Shown: positions 8,329 through 19,300, counted from the stretch's first letter. The stretch is DNA of 64,000 nt from CAYRSS01 sp964426945 (GCA_964426945.1 CAYRSS010000006.1:1-64000); one strand, 5' to 3'. Program-made: numbers and translations. Notes: generated from the sequence alone by a model not told the origin.

Positions 8329-8961
8329 ATGCCAACCAAGACCGTCGAGAAGCTGCCGCTGCGAAGCAAGACACCCGCCCGGTGGGCAAAGTTTGTGCTG
8401 GCCGAGCCGCTGGTGCTCCTGAATGACCATGCGCACCTGGAGAAGAAGGCCGCCACCAACGCGCTTGAATTGCTCAATCGCTGGCCGGAACCGAATCCGC
8501 CGGAAGGCTGGGTGACGGCGATGACCGCCGTCGCCCGCGACGAAGTCGAACACCTCGCCGTCGTGACGCGCATTCTCGCCCGTCGCGGCGGGCGCCTCAC
8601 CCGCGGACACCGCTGCACCTACGCCGCCGAGCTTCGCAAGCTCGTGCGCGGTGGCGTGGGCGACTACGACCTGCTCGACCGGCTGATCGTCAGCGCCCTG
8701 ATCGAGGCGCGGTCGTGCGAGCGATTTTTCGTACTTTCGGAACACTGCGAGGATCGCGAGCTGGCGAAGCTCTACAAGGGTCTCTACGCCTCGGAGGCCG
8801 GTCACTATCGCACGTTTCTCTCGCTTGCCGAGGACCTGCTCCACCTCGACCCGCACGAACGCTGGGACGAGATGCTCGACGCCGAGGCGGAGATCATCGG
8901 GCGCATGCCGCCGATCATCGCGATGCACGGGGGGGTCGTGGCCCGCACGCGCGAGCCGTAA
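8329..8961 (+). CDS. miaE: tRNA 2-methylthio-N6-isopentenyladenosine-37 hydroxylase
   Basis: A ferritin-like di-iron monooxygenase that hydroxylates ms2i6A at position 37 of tRNAs reading U-codons. It has 210 residues, a typical length. Iron-ligand candidates lie in helix motifs DHAHLEKKAA, ARDEVEHLAVV (ExxH), IEARSCERFFVL and YASEAGHYRTF (ExxH), the expected four-helix order. ATG 8329 is the first sensible start (MPTKTVEKLPLRS). It stands alone between a minus-strand lipoprotein and the acyl-CoA dehydrogenase gene. It implies that MiaA and MiaB are encoded elsewhere. Confidence 0.9.
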   Translation: MPTKTVEKLPLRSKTPARWAKFVLAEPLVLLNDHAHLEKKAATNALELLNRWPEPNPPEGWVTAMTAVARDEVEHLAVVTRILARRGGRLTRGHRCTYAAELRKLVRGGVGDYDLLDRLIVSALIEARSCERFFVLSEHCEDRELAKLYKGLYASEAGHYRTFLSLAEDLLHLDPHERWDEMLDAEAEIIGRMPPIIAMHGGVVARTREP

Positions 8962-9120
8962 GCAGGGCCCAAGGGCCTGCAGAAGCGGTTCAACGCGGGG
9001 CCGGCCGGGCGGTGCTTGGTGCGCGGCGGGGCATCCGTTACCCTGCCTTCCCGGCGTCGTGCGGCGGGGTTTCGAGATTCCCCGCATCGAACGCGTCGCC
9101 CCCGGCGGATATCGCAACCC

Positions 9121-10347
9121 ATGAGCACTGCTTCCGTTCGCACGCTCGCCGTGGTCGGCGCCGGCACCATGGGCGCGGGAATCGCCCAGCTTGCCGCCCA
9201 GCAAGGCTGCACGGTCCGGCTCATTGACGTTTCCGGCGACGCCGTGGATCGGGCCATGAAGGGGCTCAGCCAGACGCTCGACCGGCTGGCCGAGCGCGGC
9301 AAGATCACCCCCGCCGATCGCGATGCGGCGCTGGGCCGGATGCATCCTTCCTCGACCATTGAGAATCTCGGCGACGTGGACCTGGCCATTGAAGCGGTCG
9401 TGGAGGATCTTGCCATCAAGCGCAAGGTCTTCGCCGCGCTGGAGAAGGCGTGCGGCCCCGCGGCGGTGCTGGCGACCAACACCTCTTCCCTGCCCGTGAC
9501 GCGCATCGGCGAGCAGCTGGGCGACCCTTCGCGGCTGATCGGCATGCACTTTTTCAACCCCGCGCCGCTGATGCCGCTGGTTGAGATCATCGCCACCGAG
9601 CGCAGCGCCGCTTCCGCCGTAGCCCTCGGGGAATCCGCCGCTCGCGGCTGGGGGAAGGTCACGGTGCGGGCGAAGGACACGCCGGGCTTCATCGTCAATC
9701 GCGTCGCCCGCGGCTACTACCTCGAGGCGATGCGCCTGCTGAGCGAAGGGGTGGCGGGCGTGGACGAGATCGACGCCATCATGCGCACCCACGGCCGCTT
9801 TCGCATGGGGCCGTTCGAGTTGATGGACCTCGTCGGCCTCGATGTGAATCTCGCGGTCAGCACCTCGGTGTGGGAGCAATTGGGCAAGCCGGCGCGGCTC
9901 ACCCCGCACGAGGTGCAGCGACAACTGGTCGCCGCGGGCCGCCTGGGGCGGAAGACCGGCGCTGGGTTCTACGACTACGGCGCCGCCCACCCGATCCCCT
10001 GCGTGCCGGTCAATCGGCAGAGTTTCGCCCTCTCGCTGCTGCTGGCCGACGCCCTGCTGGGATTCTGCACGCGCGCGGGCGCGGCCGAGGCCACCAGCAC
10101 GGAGCAGTACGTTTTCGGCCGGATCCTCGGGGCGATCATCAACGAAGCCTACCTCGCCTTCGACGAGGGAGTCGCCACCGCCGACGACATCGACACGGCG
10201 ATGCTGAAGGGCACCAACTATCCGCGCGGCCCGCTGGCGTGGTCCGACGAGATCGGTACGCGGTCTGTCGCCGGCATGCTTCGGGCGCTGGACGACGCCA
10301 CACCCGATCGTCGCTACACACCCGCCGCGGGGCTGCGCAAAGGCTGA
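9121..10347 (+). CDS. 3-hydroxyacyl-CoA dehydrogenase
   Basis: NAD-dependent oxidation of 3-hydroxyacyl-CoA in fatty-acid oxidation or butanoate-type metabolism. The 408-residue protein has a Rossmann motif VVGAGTMGAG (residues 11-20), NTSSLPVT, and the catalytic-histidine segment GMHFFNPAPLM (H143). The first C-terminal domain contains DTPGFIVNRV and GPFELMDLVGLD. A second C-terminal 3HCDH-like domain follows (LLADALLGFCTRAG... NYPRGPLAWSDEIG), so it is longer than the roughly 280-residue single-domain enzymes. It is followed after 35 bases by a thiolase, so the two probably act consecutively. Confidence 0.93.
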   Translation: MSTASVRTLAVVGAGTMGAGIAQLAAQQGCTVRLIDVSGDAVDRAMKGLSQTLDRLAERGKITPADRDAALGRMHPSSTIENLGDVDLAIEAVVEDLAIKRKVFAALEKACGPAAVLATNTSSLPVTRIGEQLGDPSRLIGMHFFNPAPLMPLVEIIATERSAASAVALGESAARGWGKVTVRAKDTPGFIVNRVARGYYLEAMRLLSEGVAGVDEIDAIMRTHGRFRMGPFELMDLVGLDVNLAVSTSVWEQLGKPARLTPHEVQRQLVAAGRLGRKTGAGFYDYGAAHPIPCVPVNRQSFALSLLLADALLGFCTRAGAAEATSTEQYVFGRILGAIINEAYLAFDEGVATADDIDTAMLKGTNYPRGPLAWSDEIGTRSVAGMLRALDDATPDRRYTPAAGLRKG

Positions 10348-10382
10348 GCCGCGCCCGCGGGGGCTGAAAGGAACCCGACCCG

Positions 10383-11579
10383 ATGCGTACCGCCGTGATC
10401 ATCGACGCCGTCCGCACGCCGATCGGCCGATTCGGCGGGGCGCTGGCCGCCGTTCGCCCGGACGACCTCGCCGCCATCGTCATCAAGGCCCTGGTGTCGC
10501 GTACCGGCATCGACCCCGCGTTGATTGACGACGTGTATCTCGGCGCGGCGAACCAGGCGGGCGAGGACAACCGCAACGTCGCCCGCATGGCAGCGCTGCT
10601 CGCCGGGCTGCCCGATGGCGTGCCCGGGGCGACGGTGAATCGGCTCTGCGCGTCGGGGCTCGAGGCCGTCAACATCGCCGCGCGGATGATCGAAGCGGGC
10701 GCGGGCGATGTGTTCATCGCCGGCGGCACCGAGAGCATGACGCGTGCGCCCTTCGTCATGGCCAAGGCCGAAGCGGCTTACGATCGTCGCGTCGAGGTGT
10801 ACGACACGACCATCGGCTGGCGGTTTACGAACCCGAAGCTCGCCGCGCTGCACAAGCCCTACTCCATGGGCGAGACCGCCGAAAACGTCGCCCGCCGCTA
10901 CAAGCTCACCCGCGAGGAGCAGGACCGCTTCGCCGTCGAATCCCAGTCGCGGTGCGCGGCGGCCATGCGATCGGGAGCATTCGGCGACGAACTCGTTCCC
11001 GTGGAAATCCCGCGTCCGCGGGGCGAGCCGATCGTCGTCCGCGAGGATGAACACCCCCGCCCCGATACGACGCTGGAGGCGCTCGCCCGCCTGAAGCCCG
11101 CCTTCGCGGCCGACGGCACGGTCACCGCGGGCAATTCGTCGGGCATCAACGACGGCGCCGCGGCGTTGCTCATTGTCGAGGCTGCGACGGCGGAACGAAT
11201 GGGTTTGCGGTCGCTGGCCCGCGTCGGCGCCTCGGCGTCGGCGGGCGTCGATCCGGCGTGCATGGGGCTGGGCCCGATCCCCGCCGTGAAGAAGGCCCTC
11301 GCCCGCGCGGGCTGGAACTCGGCCGATCTCGACCTGGTCGAACTCAACGAGGCCTTCGCCGCCCAGGCGCTGCCCTGCTTGCGCGAGCTCAAGCTTGATC
11401 CCGCGCGCGTCAACGTGCTGGGCGGTGCGATCGCGCTTGGACATCCATTGGGTTGCAGCGGGGCCCGGCTGGTAACCACGCTGGTGCACGAGATGAAGCG
11501 CCGCGGCGCCCGCCGCGGGCTGGCGACGATGTGCGTGGGCGTCGGCCAGGGCGTGGCTACGCTCTTCGAACAGACGTGA
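10383..11579 (+). CDS. Acetyl-CoA acyltransferase (thiolase)
   Basis: Thiolytic cleavage of 3-ketoacyl-CoA or the reverse condensation. It has 398 residues with all family marks: nucleophile Cys89 in NRLCASGLEAVN, the region NSSGINDGAAALL, NEAFAAQAL, GHPLGCSGAR (His354) and the second catalytic Cys384 in MCVGVGQG. The overall form resembles PcaF/PhaA-type thiolases, which does not fix the substrate. It is in an operon with the preceding dehydrogenase and ends 10 bases from the convergent beta-CASP gene, leaving no room for a separate terminator. Confidence 0.94.
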   Translation: MRTAVIIDAVRTPIGRFGGALAAVRPDDLAAIVIKALVSRTGIDPALIDDVYLGAANQAGEDNRNVARMAALLAGLPDGVPGATVNRLCASGLEAVNIAARMIEAGAGDVFIAGGTESMTRAPFVMAKAEAAYDRRVEVYDTTIGWRFTNPKLAALHKPYSMGETAENVARRYKLTREEQDRFAVESQSRCAAAMRSGAFGDELVPVEIPRPRGEPIVVREDEHPRPDTTLEALARLKPAFAADGTVTAGNSSGINDGAAALLIVEAATAERMGLRSLARVGASASAGVDPACMGLGPIPAVKKALARAGWNSADLDLVELNEAFAAQALPCLRELKLDPARVNVLGGAIALGHPLGCSGARLVTTLVHEMKRRGARRGLATMCVGVGQGVATLFEQT

Positions 11580-11589
11580 TCCGCCGCGG

Positions 11590-12990
11590 TCAGGCGAGAT
11601 CGAAGGCCTGGCGGTAGGCCGGCGCCTCCACCGTCAGGCCCATCTGCGACCGCAGCGTGCCGGCGAAGGCGTCGATGACTGACTCTTCGCCGTGCGTCAG
11701 AAAGACCCGCTCGGGCTTTCGGTCCGGGTGACCGATCCACTTCAGCAGCGCGCTGCGATCGCCATGGGCCGACAACCCGTAGAGGCGGTCGATCTTCGCC
11801 TTGACGTCGTGAAACCGCCCATGGATGCGCACGCGGTCGGCGCCATCGACGATCTCGCGGCCGAGCGTGCCGTGCGCCTGGTAGCCGGTCATGAGGATCG
11901 TGCTCTCCGCCCGGCCGATGTGTCGCGCGAGGTGGTGCTTGATGCGCCCCGCGTTGCACATTCCCGACGACGCCAGCACGATGCAGGTGCCGCGAATGCG
12001 GTTGATCGCCTTTGATTCGGACGCCGTGCGCGTAAAGCGCAGGCCGCTGAATGAAAAGAGCCCCTGCGGCGAGTCGAGCCGGCGCAGCGCTTCGGCGTCC
12101 AGGCATTCGCGGTGACGCAGGAATACCTCGGTGGCGTCGACGGCCATCGGGCTGTCGAGAAAGACCATCAGGTTGGGGATGCGGTCTTCGCGCGTCAGCT
12201 CGCGGATGTGATAGATCAGTTCCTGCGCGCGCTCGACGGCGAAGGTCGGGATGATGACGTTGCCGCCGCGATCGACGGTGTCGTTGATGACGCGGGCGAG
12301 CTGGTCTTCGACGTCGCCGTTGTACTGGTGGTCGCGGTCCCCGTAGGTTGACTCCATCACGACGAAGTCCGCGCGTTCGGGCAGCACCGGATCGCGGATG
12401 ATCGGCTTGCCCCATTGGCCGATATCGCCGGAGAACAGCACGCTGCGGCTGCGCCCGTTCTCCTCGACATCCACGCGGATCATGGCCGAGCCGAGGATGT
12501 GCCCCGCGTCGAACCACGTCGCCGTGACGCCCTCGCCGAGCTTCAGCGGCTGGCGATAGCTGACCTTCTGGAACAGGGCGAGGGTCCTGGTGACGTCGTG
12601 GGGCGTGTACAGCGGCTCGATCGGATGCGGGCCGGTGCGCTGCTCGGCCTGGTGGCGGCGGCGCTTGAACTCGGCGTCTTCCGCCTGGATTTCAGCCGAG
12701 TCGTTGAGAATGATGTCGGCCAGGTCGCGCGTCGCTGCCGTCGCGACGATGCGCCCACGGAACCCATCGCGGACGAACCGGGGAATCAGCCCCGAGTGGT
12801 CCAGGTGGGCGTGCGTCAGCAGAAGAAAATCAACCGACTCGGGCGGCACGACCGGCTCGGCCCAATTGCGCTCGAGAAACTCGCGCTCCTGAAACATGCC
12901 GCAGTCGATCATCAGGCGCAGCCCGCCGGCTTCGAGCAGGTAGCGCGAACCGGTGACCTGTCGCGACGCTCCGAGGAATTGGAGTTTCAT
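11590..12990 (-). CDS. Beta-CASP metallo-beta-lactamase-fold RNA-processing protein
   Basis: 466 residues of the metallo-beta-lactamase/beta-CASP family, like the RNA-specificity exonucleases YsgI/RNase J relatives and archaeal CPSF-like nucleases. The metal motif HxHxDH is LTHAHLDHSG (H60, H62, D64, H65). Further ligands are in GHILGSAM and SGDIGQW. The beta-CASP motif A is at ESTYGDRDH, with later motifs at LASSGMCNAGRIKHH and SAHGDRSALLKWI. It probably acts as a cytoplasmic RNA endo/exonuclease. No neighbouring gene clarifies its target. It is separated by only 33 bases from the downstream yidC. Confidence 0.88.
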   Translation of the reverse strand: MKLQFLGASRQVTGSRYLLEAGGLRLMIDCGMFQEREFLERNWAEPVVPPESVDFLLLTHAHLDHSGLIPRFVRDGFRGRIVATAATRDLADIILNDSAEIQAEDAEFKRRRHQAEQRTGPHPIEPLYTPHDVTRTLALFQKVSYRQPLKLGEGVTATWFDAGHILGSAMIRVDVEENGRSRSVLFSGDIGQWGKPIIRDPVLPERADFVVMESTYGDRDHQYNGDVEDQLARVINDTVDRGGNVIIPTFAVERAQELIYHIRELTREDRIPNLMVFLDSPMAVDATEVFLRHRECLDAEALRRLDSPQGLFSFSGLRFTRTASESKAINRIRGTCIVLASSGMCNAGRIKHHLARHIGRAESTILMTGYQAHGTLGREIVDGADRVRIHGRFHDVKAKIDRLYGLSAHGDRSALLKWIGHPDRKPERVFLTHGEESVIDAFAGTLRSQMGLTVEAPAYRQAFDLA

Positions 12991-13023
12991 ATCGGCCGGC
13001 CCCGCGTCGTGTGACTGACTGAA

Positions 13024-15114
13024 CTACTTGCGCACCTTGCCGCCCTGCTGCTGCTGGGTCTTGCGGGCTTCCTCCGCCGCGGCCTCCATGCGGGCCATCA
13101 TCCGGGCCATGAAGCCCGTGCCCTTCGGGCCGCCGCCCTGCTTCATGGGCTTGTGCAGCGTGCCGGCCGCTTCGCGCTCGCGAACGTGCACGCGGATGCG
13201 CCACTGTTCGATCGTGCCGAGGATCGAACTGCTCATGACGTACAGCGTCAGCCCGCTCGGCATGCTGTAGAAAATGAACAGCATCAGCACGGCCATGATC
13301 GGCATCATCTTCTGCATCATCGCCTGCTGCTGCCGCTGCTCCTCGGTCATCGAGGGGTTGGGCTTGGGCTTCGGCATCGTCTTCTGCTGGATCAGGTTCG
13401 TGGCCGCAACCAGGAACGGCAGCAGGTTGAACGAATGAATCGCCCCCATCAGCGGCAGCGATATCGGCGACGAAAACACGAACAGGGCGTCGGGCGCGGT
13501 GAGGTCCTTGATCCAGAATACGAAGGGCTGGTGCCGCATCGCGATGTTGTGGCTGAGGCTGATGAACAGCGCGACCCAGATGGGCATCTGCAGCAACATC
13601 GGCAGGCAGGTGAGCAACTGCCCTGCGGGGTTCATCCCCTCGGTCATCTGCAGCTTGCGCACCTCGGTCATGTACTTCTGCTGGTCGTTGCCGAAGCGCT
13701 TCTTGAGCTCGGCCATCTTCGGGCCGAGGCTCTCCATCTGCTTCTGCATGCGCACCATGTTTACCTGCCCGGCCTTGGTCACCGGATGCAGAATGAACCG
13801 CACGATCAGCACGAGCACGAAAATCGCCACGCCGTAGTTCGGGATGACGCGATAGACCGCATTCAGCAGCGCCACCATCAGCTCGACCAGCGGGGCGAAG
13901 GTGCACCAGCCGACGTCAGCCCCGACCTGGTGGTAGTAGTTGCGGGCGCTGTACTCGGGCACCTTCTTGAAGGAGCGGCCGCTCTTCTCGCCGAGATACA
14001 CCGCCAGCGGCAGGGTCCGCGATCCGGCTTCCGCCAGGAGCAGCGGCCGCGTGACGAAGCGCGGGGCCACGTCGGCCGCATCCGCACTGGTCGGATCGAG
14101 CGCCACAGCGTCCACGGCGACCAGATCGCCGGCGAGGGCGTCGCGGTTTTCGCTCAGCGGGGCCACGGTGCAGGTGAAGTATTTGTTGGCCGTCGCCGCC
14201 CAAGCCAGCTTCTGCCCGCTGGTGGCGGTCGCCTCGGCATAGATCGGCTTGATGGGGTTGTCCTGCTGCGGCACGGCGGAGACGTGCAGCCGCTCGCCCA
14301 CGACCGCGTCGCCGTTCTTAAGGCCGTAATCAATCACGCGATCGTCGGTGCGCGTGTCTTCCTTGGTCAGGCCGAGACCGCCGAGATAGGCGACCACCAC
14401 GTCCACCGGCGCGCCGCTCTGGTTGCGGATGGTCAGGTCGGCGACCAGGTCATGGCGCCCCTCGGAGCGCGGCTGCTTCGGCAGGAAGTAGCGGCGCTCA
14501 AGCTGAAGGAACGGCGCGCCGTCGAGCAGGATGTCGAGGCCGAATCGAACCTCGACCCCGTCGGGCTTCTCCTCCTTGGCCAGCAGCAGCCAGCGGCTCG
14601 CGCGGACGACGATGTCGCTGCGCGAGGCGATGCGCCCCGTGGCATCGGGTACGCCGACGTTGATCTTCTCAATCGCCAGCGAGCGGAACGCCGTGGCCGC
14701 ATCGGGACCGACCGGCGCAAGCAACTGGTAGCGGTCCGACTCGCGAAGCGTGGCCTTGTGGTCGGTCATCTCCGCCGACTCGATCGACGCGCCGATGTTC
14801 GATAGCTCCAGCCGCATGCGGTAGGGATCGTCGGAGGGCTTCATCCCCTCCTCGGTGCCCTCGAACGTGGCGCCGACGACGAGCGTGACCGGTTCGGGCG
14901 CTTCGACGATCGAGAAGCCCTCAGGGGGCGCGGAGCCACCGATCGTCGGCGCGGCCGCCGCGGTGGACCCGACGTCACCCGCCGCCCCCGGCATGTCGCC
15001 GCCCTGCGGGGCGGTCGGCGGCTTGGGCGGCGGAATGAAGTAGTTCGTCGCGCTCAGCACGAGGAAAAACACCATGCCGGCGACGATCAGATTACGCAGA
15101 AAATCCTTGTTCAT
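13024..15114 (-). CDS. yidC: Membrane protein insertase YidC
   Basis: Inserts proteins into the inner membrane alone or with SecYEG. The 696-residue protein has an N-terminal membrane segment (FLRNLIVAGMVFFLVLSATN), a proline-rich stretch and a large periplasmic beta-domain typical of Gram-negative YidC. The C-terminal insertase core has about five membrane helices, including NYGVAIFVLVLIVRFILHP, the hydrophilic cytosolic helical hairpin and LLTCLPMLLQMPIWVALFIS. The tail is rich in Gln, Gly and Lys. ATG 15114 (MNKDFLRNL) is the natural start; the open frame continues upstream without membrane-protein character. The usual partners rnpA and rpmH are not adjacent. Confidence 0.96.
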   Translation of the reverse strand: MNKDFLRNLIVAGMVFFLVLSATNYFIPPPKPPTAPQGGDMPGAAGDVGSTAAAAPTIGGSAPPEGFSIVEAPEPVTLVVGATFEGTEEGMKPSDDPYRMRLELSNIGASIESAEMTDHKATLRESDRYQLLAPVGPDAATAFRSLAIEKINVGVPDATGRIASRSDIVVRASRWLLLAKEEKPDGVEVRFGLDILLDGAPFLQLERRYFLPKQPRSEGRHDLVADLTIRNQSGAPVDVVVAYLGGLGLTKEDTRTDDRVIDYGLKNGDAVVGERLHVSAVPQQDNPIKPIYAEATATSGQKLAWAATANKYFTCTVAPLSENRDALAGDLVAVDAVALDPTSADAADVAPRFVTRPLLLAEAGSRTLPLAVYLGEKSGRSFKKVPEYSARNYYHQVGADVGWCTFAPLVELMVALLNAVYRVIPNYGVAIFVLVLIVRFILHPVTKAGQVNMVRMQKQMESLGPKMAELKKRFGNDQQKYMTEVRKLQMTEGMNPAGQLLTCLPMLLQMPIWVALFISLSHNIAMRHQPFVFWIKDLTAPDALFVFSSPISLPLMGAIHSFNLLPFLVAATNLIQQKTMPKPKPNPSMTEEQRQQQAMMQKMMPIMAVLMLFIFYSMPSGLTLYVMSSSILGTIEQWRIRVHVREREAAGTLHKPMKQGGGPKGTGFMARMMARMEAAAEEARKTQQQQGGKVRK

Positions 15115-15187
15115 GATTCCGTCAGACCAGCCCCGGGTCATCGGCCGCAAGCGCGCCCCGAGAGGTGATGGCAGCAGCCGGGCCGCT

Positions 15188-16009
15188 TCAGCGCCCCTCA
15201 AACAGGCGCGAGCCGAGAAAATCATCGAGCTCGGGCGTGTCGTATATCTTGCGAGCGGCCTTCTCGATGTCGTACTCGAGACGCACGAACTCGGCCGTCA
15301 GGTAGTCGGCATTCTCGTCGACGTCCGGATCGTACCCTTCGGGAAACTCGTCCTTCTCGTAGAACACGGTGTAGCACAGCCGCGGATCACGATCGCGCGG
15401 CTGGCCGACGCTCCCGACGTTGATGATGGCCTTCTCTTCGCGGGTGACCGTGTAAATATTCATCTCGGGCAGCTCGTCGGGCGGATCGAAGTAGGGGTCG
15501 TCCAGAAAGACGCCCGGCACATGGGTGTGACCGACGAGACAGGCCAGGTGATGATCGTCGAGCCGCTCGAAGTTCGCGAGGATCTTCGACGGGTTGGTGT
15601 ACACGTCCTCGGGGAAGAGATACTCGTTCACCGGGCGGCGGGGCGAGGCGTGGACCATCAGCAGCCCCTTGTCCTCGTGCCGCATGCGCAGCTTGCCCAG
15701 CATGTCCCACCGGCGGTCGCGGACGGCCTTGTTCGACTCGTCCTCGAGAACCTGCCGCGTCCAGTAGGCCGCCCGCTCGGCCCCGACGTTGAAGTTCGAC
15801 GGCTCCAGGAACACCGCCTGGTCGTGGTTGCCGCACAGCGAAAGCCGGCAGCGCTCCATGACCATGTCGAGACACTCCTTGGGGCTGGCGCCGTAGCCGA
15901 CGATGTCCCCGAGGCAGTAGATGGTCTTGATCGACCGGCGGTCGATGTCCGCCAGGGCGACTTGGAGGGCTTCCAGATTCCCGTGAATATCTGAAATTAC
16001 AGCGAACAC
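15188..16009 (-). CDS. Metallophosphoesterase (YfcE/calcineurin-like)
   Basis: A binuclear metallophosphoesterase of about 273 residues. Metal-binding motifs appear in family order: SDIHGN, GDIVGYG, GNHD, then VHAS and GHTHVPG. The C-terminal part contains NVGSVGQPRDRDPR, typical of YfcE-like phosphodiesterases. No ATG lies near the N-terminus. GTG at 16009 (VFAVISDIHGN) fits the fold best; another GTG lies nine codons earlier at 16036, and neither has a clear ribosome site. The substrate is unknown. It is encoded upstream of yidC in the same direction. Confidence 0.88.
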   Translation of the reverse strand: MFAVISDIHGNLEALQVALADIDRRSIKTIYCLGDIVGYGASPKECLDMVMERCRLSLCGNHDQAVFLEPSNFNVGAERAAYWTRQVLEDESNKAVRDRRWDMLGKLRMRHEDKGLLMVHASPRRPVNEYLFPEDVYTNPSKILANFERLDDHHLACLVGHTHVPGVFLDDPYFDPPDELPEMNIYTVTREEKAIINVGSVGQPRDRDPRLCYTVFYEKDEFPEGYDPDVDENADYLTAEFVRLEYDIEKAARKIYDTPELDDFLGSRLFEGR

Positions 16010-16340
16010 GCGGACTGACCACGAAGGATAGAACACCGACCGGGGACGGGTCAGGGAGGACCGTTTCCGTCGCTCAGGGGCGTTATTTCGGCCGGAATCG
16101 GGGTCGGCGGCACCCGCGGCACAACCCGTCCCCTGCGTGGGGGTGACTCTACGGCTGCCCTCCGGCGGCGTCAATGGCGGGGGCGCATGGCCACCGCTTT
16201 TCACATCCGCGCCGAAGTTCTCATGAGATGTCGGGGACGAGCGGGTTTGTGTCGCCGATTGTGCGCGCCGCGGCGCCGGTCCGCCCGCGCGGGAGGGGCG
16301 CCGAGGAAGGCCTCGGTGGCGCGGGGCGGACCAGGCGCGG
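16010..16340. other. Gene-free spacer between phosphoesterase and DUF4349 genes
   Basis: About 330 GC-rich bases without a supportable gene. The only structure noted is an imperfect hairpin around 16299-16322 (GCGCC-GAGG / CCTC-GG-TGGCGC), lying just downstream of the minus-strand DUF4349 gene. It has no U-tract, so a rho-independent terminator is not supported. Confidence 0.4.
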
Positions 16341-19300
16341 CTAGGACTGCGATTCGGTCGCGGCCGGTGCGGCGGCCGCGCGAGACCGTCGTCGCGAGCG
16401 GGCCACCACCCAGATCGCCGCGCCGCCGATCAGCAGCCACGGCAGCATGACGATCAGGCCATACGCGATCATGCCGAGCGAACCCCACAGACCCTCCAGG
16501 GCCTCGCGGACGCGCTGACGGAACGCGCCGCCCGCCTTCTCGGTCGGCGGCGCGATGGCGGCCTTCTCCGCCAGTGTCACCTCGATGACACCGATCGTGG
16601 CCGGGTCGATCGTGGTCAGGTCGCCCAGGTTCAGCCCGCTGATCTGCCGGCTGCGAACAAGGCCGAGCCCCTCCAGCCGCGTGACGACTGCATCCATCTC
16701 CGCCGCGCGGATCCCCAGCCGGAATCCGCCGATCCACGTCCCGTCGGTGCGCTGATCGCTGCCGGCCGCGAGGACCTGCAGCTTCTTTTCCGCCACGAGG
16801 GCGGAGAGCTGCTGTCGGGCGGGGTCGAACTTCTCGACCTCGAGCACCATCTTGCCCGCGGGCACCTGCTTGACGCGCTCGGCGAGCGTGAGCGTCAGCG
16901 GACAGGGCGTCTCCGCGGCGCCGCCGGTGATCTCACCGACCTCACCGGAGGTGTTCTGGTCGATGGTCCGCCCCAGCGCGCCCTCGGCGGCGAGCCCGGC
17001 CAGCAGCGCGGAATAGCGCCCGGCGGGTACGGTCAGCCTGAGCTCCGCCTCGGTCGAACCGTCATCGCGCCGTCGCGTGACGTTGGAGACAATCGACGCA
17101 CCGACCTCGCCCAGCACCGCGTCGAGCCGCCCGACCGCCGCCGGGGTCGAATCGACTTCGATGCGCATCGTGCCCGAGGGAAGCTGCCGTGACTTCTCGG
17201 CCAGCGTCAGCGTCAGGTCGCAGAGCACATCGGCGGCCCCGCCGACGATGGAGCCGATCTCGCCCGCGGTGTTCTTAACCACAACGCGGCCGATCGAGTC
17301 GCTGCCTTCAATGGTTCGGATCAGTTCGCCGAAGGTGGCGGCGGGGACGCGAATCTGCATCTCCTTCTGCTGCGAACCGTCGTCGCGGCGCTGCGTGGTG
17401 CTGGTGATGATCGACGCCCGGTGTTCGGGCAGCAGCGGCTCCAGCGCCGCCAGGGCGTCACCGGCGACGTCGACCTCGATGGTCATCACGCCGCTGGGAA
17501 GCTGCCGGGCCCGCTCGAAAAGGTCGAGCGTGATCTCGCAGGTGACGCGCGTCGCCCAGGCTGCGGCCGCGTCGCCCTCCTTGAACCCGGTGACGTTGCT
17601 GACCGCCACGCGCCCGAGCCCGCGCAGCCCGGCCAGCAGCTCGGGGAAGCGATCGAGCGTGACCGACAATCCGTAGCCGCCCATCAGCGTGCCGTTTTCG
17701 CTCTTCTTGATTTCGCCGCGGATCATGCGCCCGCTCACGTCCGCCAGCAGGCGCTGCACCGCCTGCGCGCCGGCTTCGACCGTGCCGACTTCAATCATCA
17801 GCTTCGCTGTCGGCACGGTGCGCGGCGGCTCGTGCAGGTGGAGCGTGATCGTCGAGAGCGCGATGCGGTTGTCCATCACCCGCAGCGAACCCTGCATCTG
17901 TTCGATCTGCGTGCGAACGCGCTGCAGTTCCCGCTCGACCTCGAGCAGCGCGGTGACCTCGTCGAGGAAACTCTTCTCCGTAATGAGTTTCTGAAGGCGT
18001 TCTTCCGTGATCAGTGCGCTTTCGATGCGGGCGGCGAGATCGACGTACTCCGCCGTCACATCGGCGGAGCGGGCGTCCTCCTTTTCGACGCGGCCGACCG
18101 TCTTGAGGGCGTTGTAGATGGCGTCGAACCGTTCGGGGGGCATGCGCGCGACGAGCTTGCCCGACAGCGCCCCGCCGGAGAGTTCGGCCGTCGATCCGTC
18201 GGCGACGAAGCCGCCGAGCTCCTCGACGATGCGCCGCGCCGCCGCCACAGCGGGCGCGTACTCGGGCACTTCGACGGTGATCTCGGCCGTCTTGATGACC
18301 TTGGGGCGATTCTCGCCCCGGATCGCCGGCGCACCGTCGGGCCCGGGCGGCGGAGGGGGCGGCGCCGGTTGAGAGGCGGCCGTACGCGGAGCCTGGACCA
18401 GCCCGATCTCCGGGCGGTTTCGGTCCAACCGGGCGAGCTCAACCGATTTCAGCTCCTCGCCGAGCATGACGATGTCCCACTGGACTGGCGCGCCCTCATC
18501 GGTGCCAAACAGTGTCAGCGATTGACCGGCCGAAACGGCGGGCGCTGCGTCAAGCAAACTCCGAGCCACAAGGTGTCTCGATCCCAATATGGGGTCGTCG
18601 TCGACGGATTTTCCATAGGTGGCGTCCGATTCGACGAATGCGAGTTCCTCGGTTGGATCCCAGTCGATGGCATCGACCGTGGTTGTCGTGAGTGGAGAGC
18701 CAGCCAAGATTTCTGGCCGGTCCTCTGATCGTCCAGCCGCGCCGTTCGCCGGAGTGAAGCGGCCGCCCATTGCGACACCTCCGGTCGTGGACGAAGCCGC
18801 AGGTTCCAGGCGAAGCACCGCCTTGCCGGCCTGATCGGGCTGCAGCGCAGGCAGGCCGAGCATGGTGCTGTCCGGCGCGGGGCCGGTGGAGTTGAACGCG
18901 TAGAACACTTCGCCAGGCTGAGCCGCGCCTTCCGCGTCCTGGCCGTCAGCCTTGAACGCGAACCCCCGGCCGGCGGATGCGGTGGCCTTCGTGCTTGAGG
19001 TGGGGGAATCCGCCCCCGTGGGTTTGTTTTCGGCGAAATCCCAGGTCTGATCAGCGAGATCCTTGAGTCGCGCATCGACTACGGCGCCTCGGTCTGCTGC
19101 GACGGGCGGCGCGCCAGCGACATCTCCGAGCATGCCGTAGGTTGCGGTATCCCGCGAACCAGTGCGCGCCGATTCGGACAGTTCTGTGCCCGTGGCGAAT
19201 CGACCGTACCACCGCCCCTCCGCGGTTGCTTCGTCCGTGACGGGTTCGGCGGCGTACAGGTCGGTGGAGGGGAGCGGTTCATCGTAAGAAGCGGCGACTG

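Noticed and set aside
8963..8985. Terminator after miaE
   Set aside because: A GCAGG/CCTGC hairpin exists but needs a two-base loop and lacks a U-tract.
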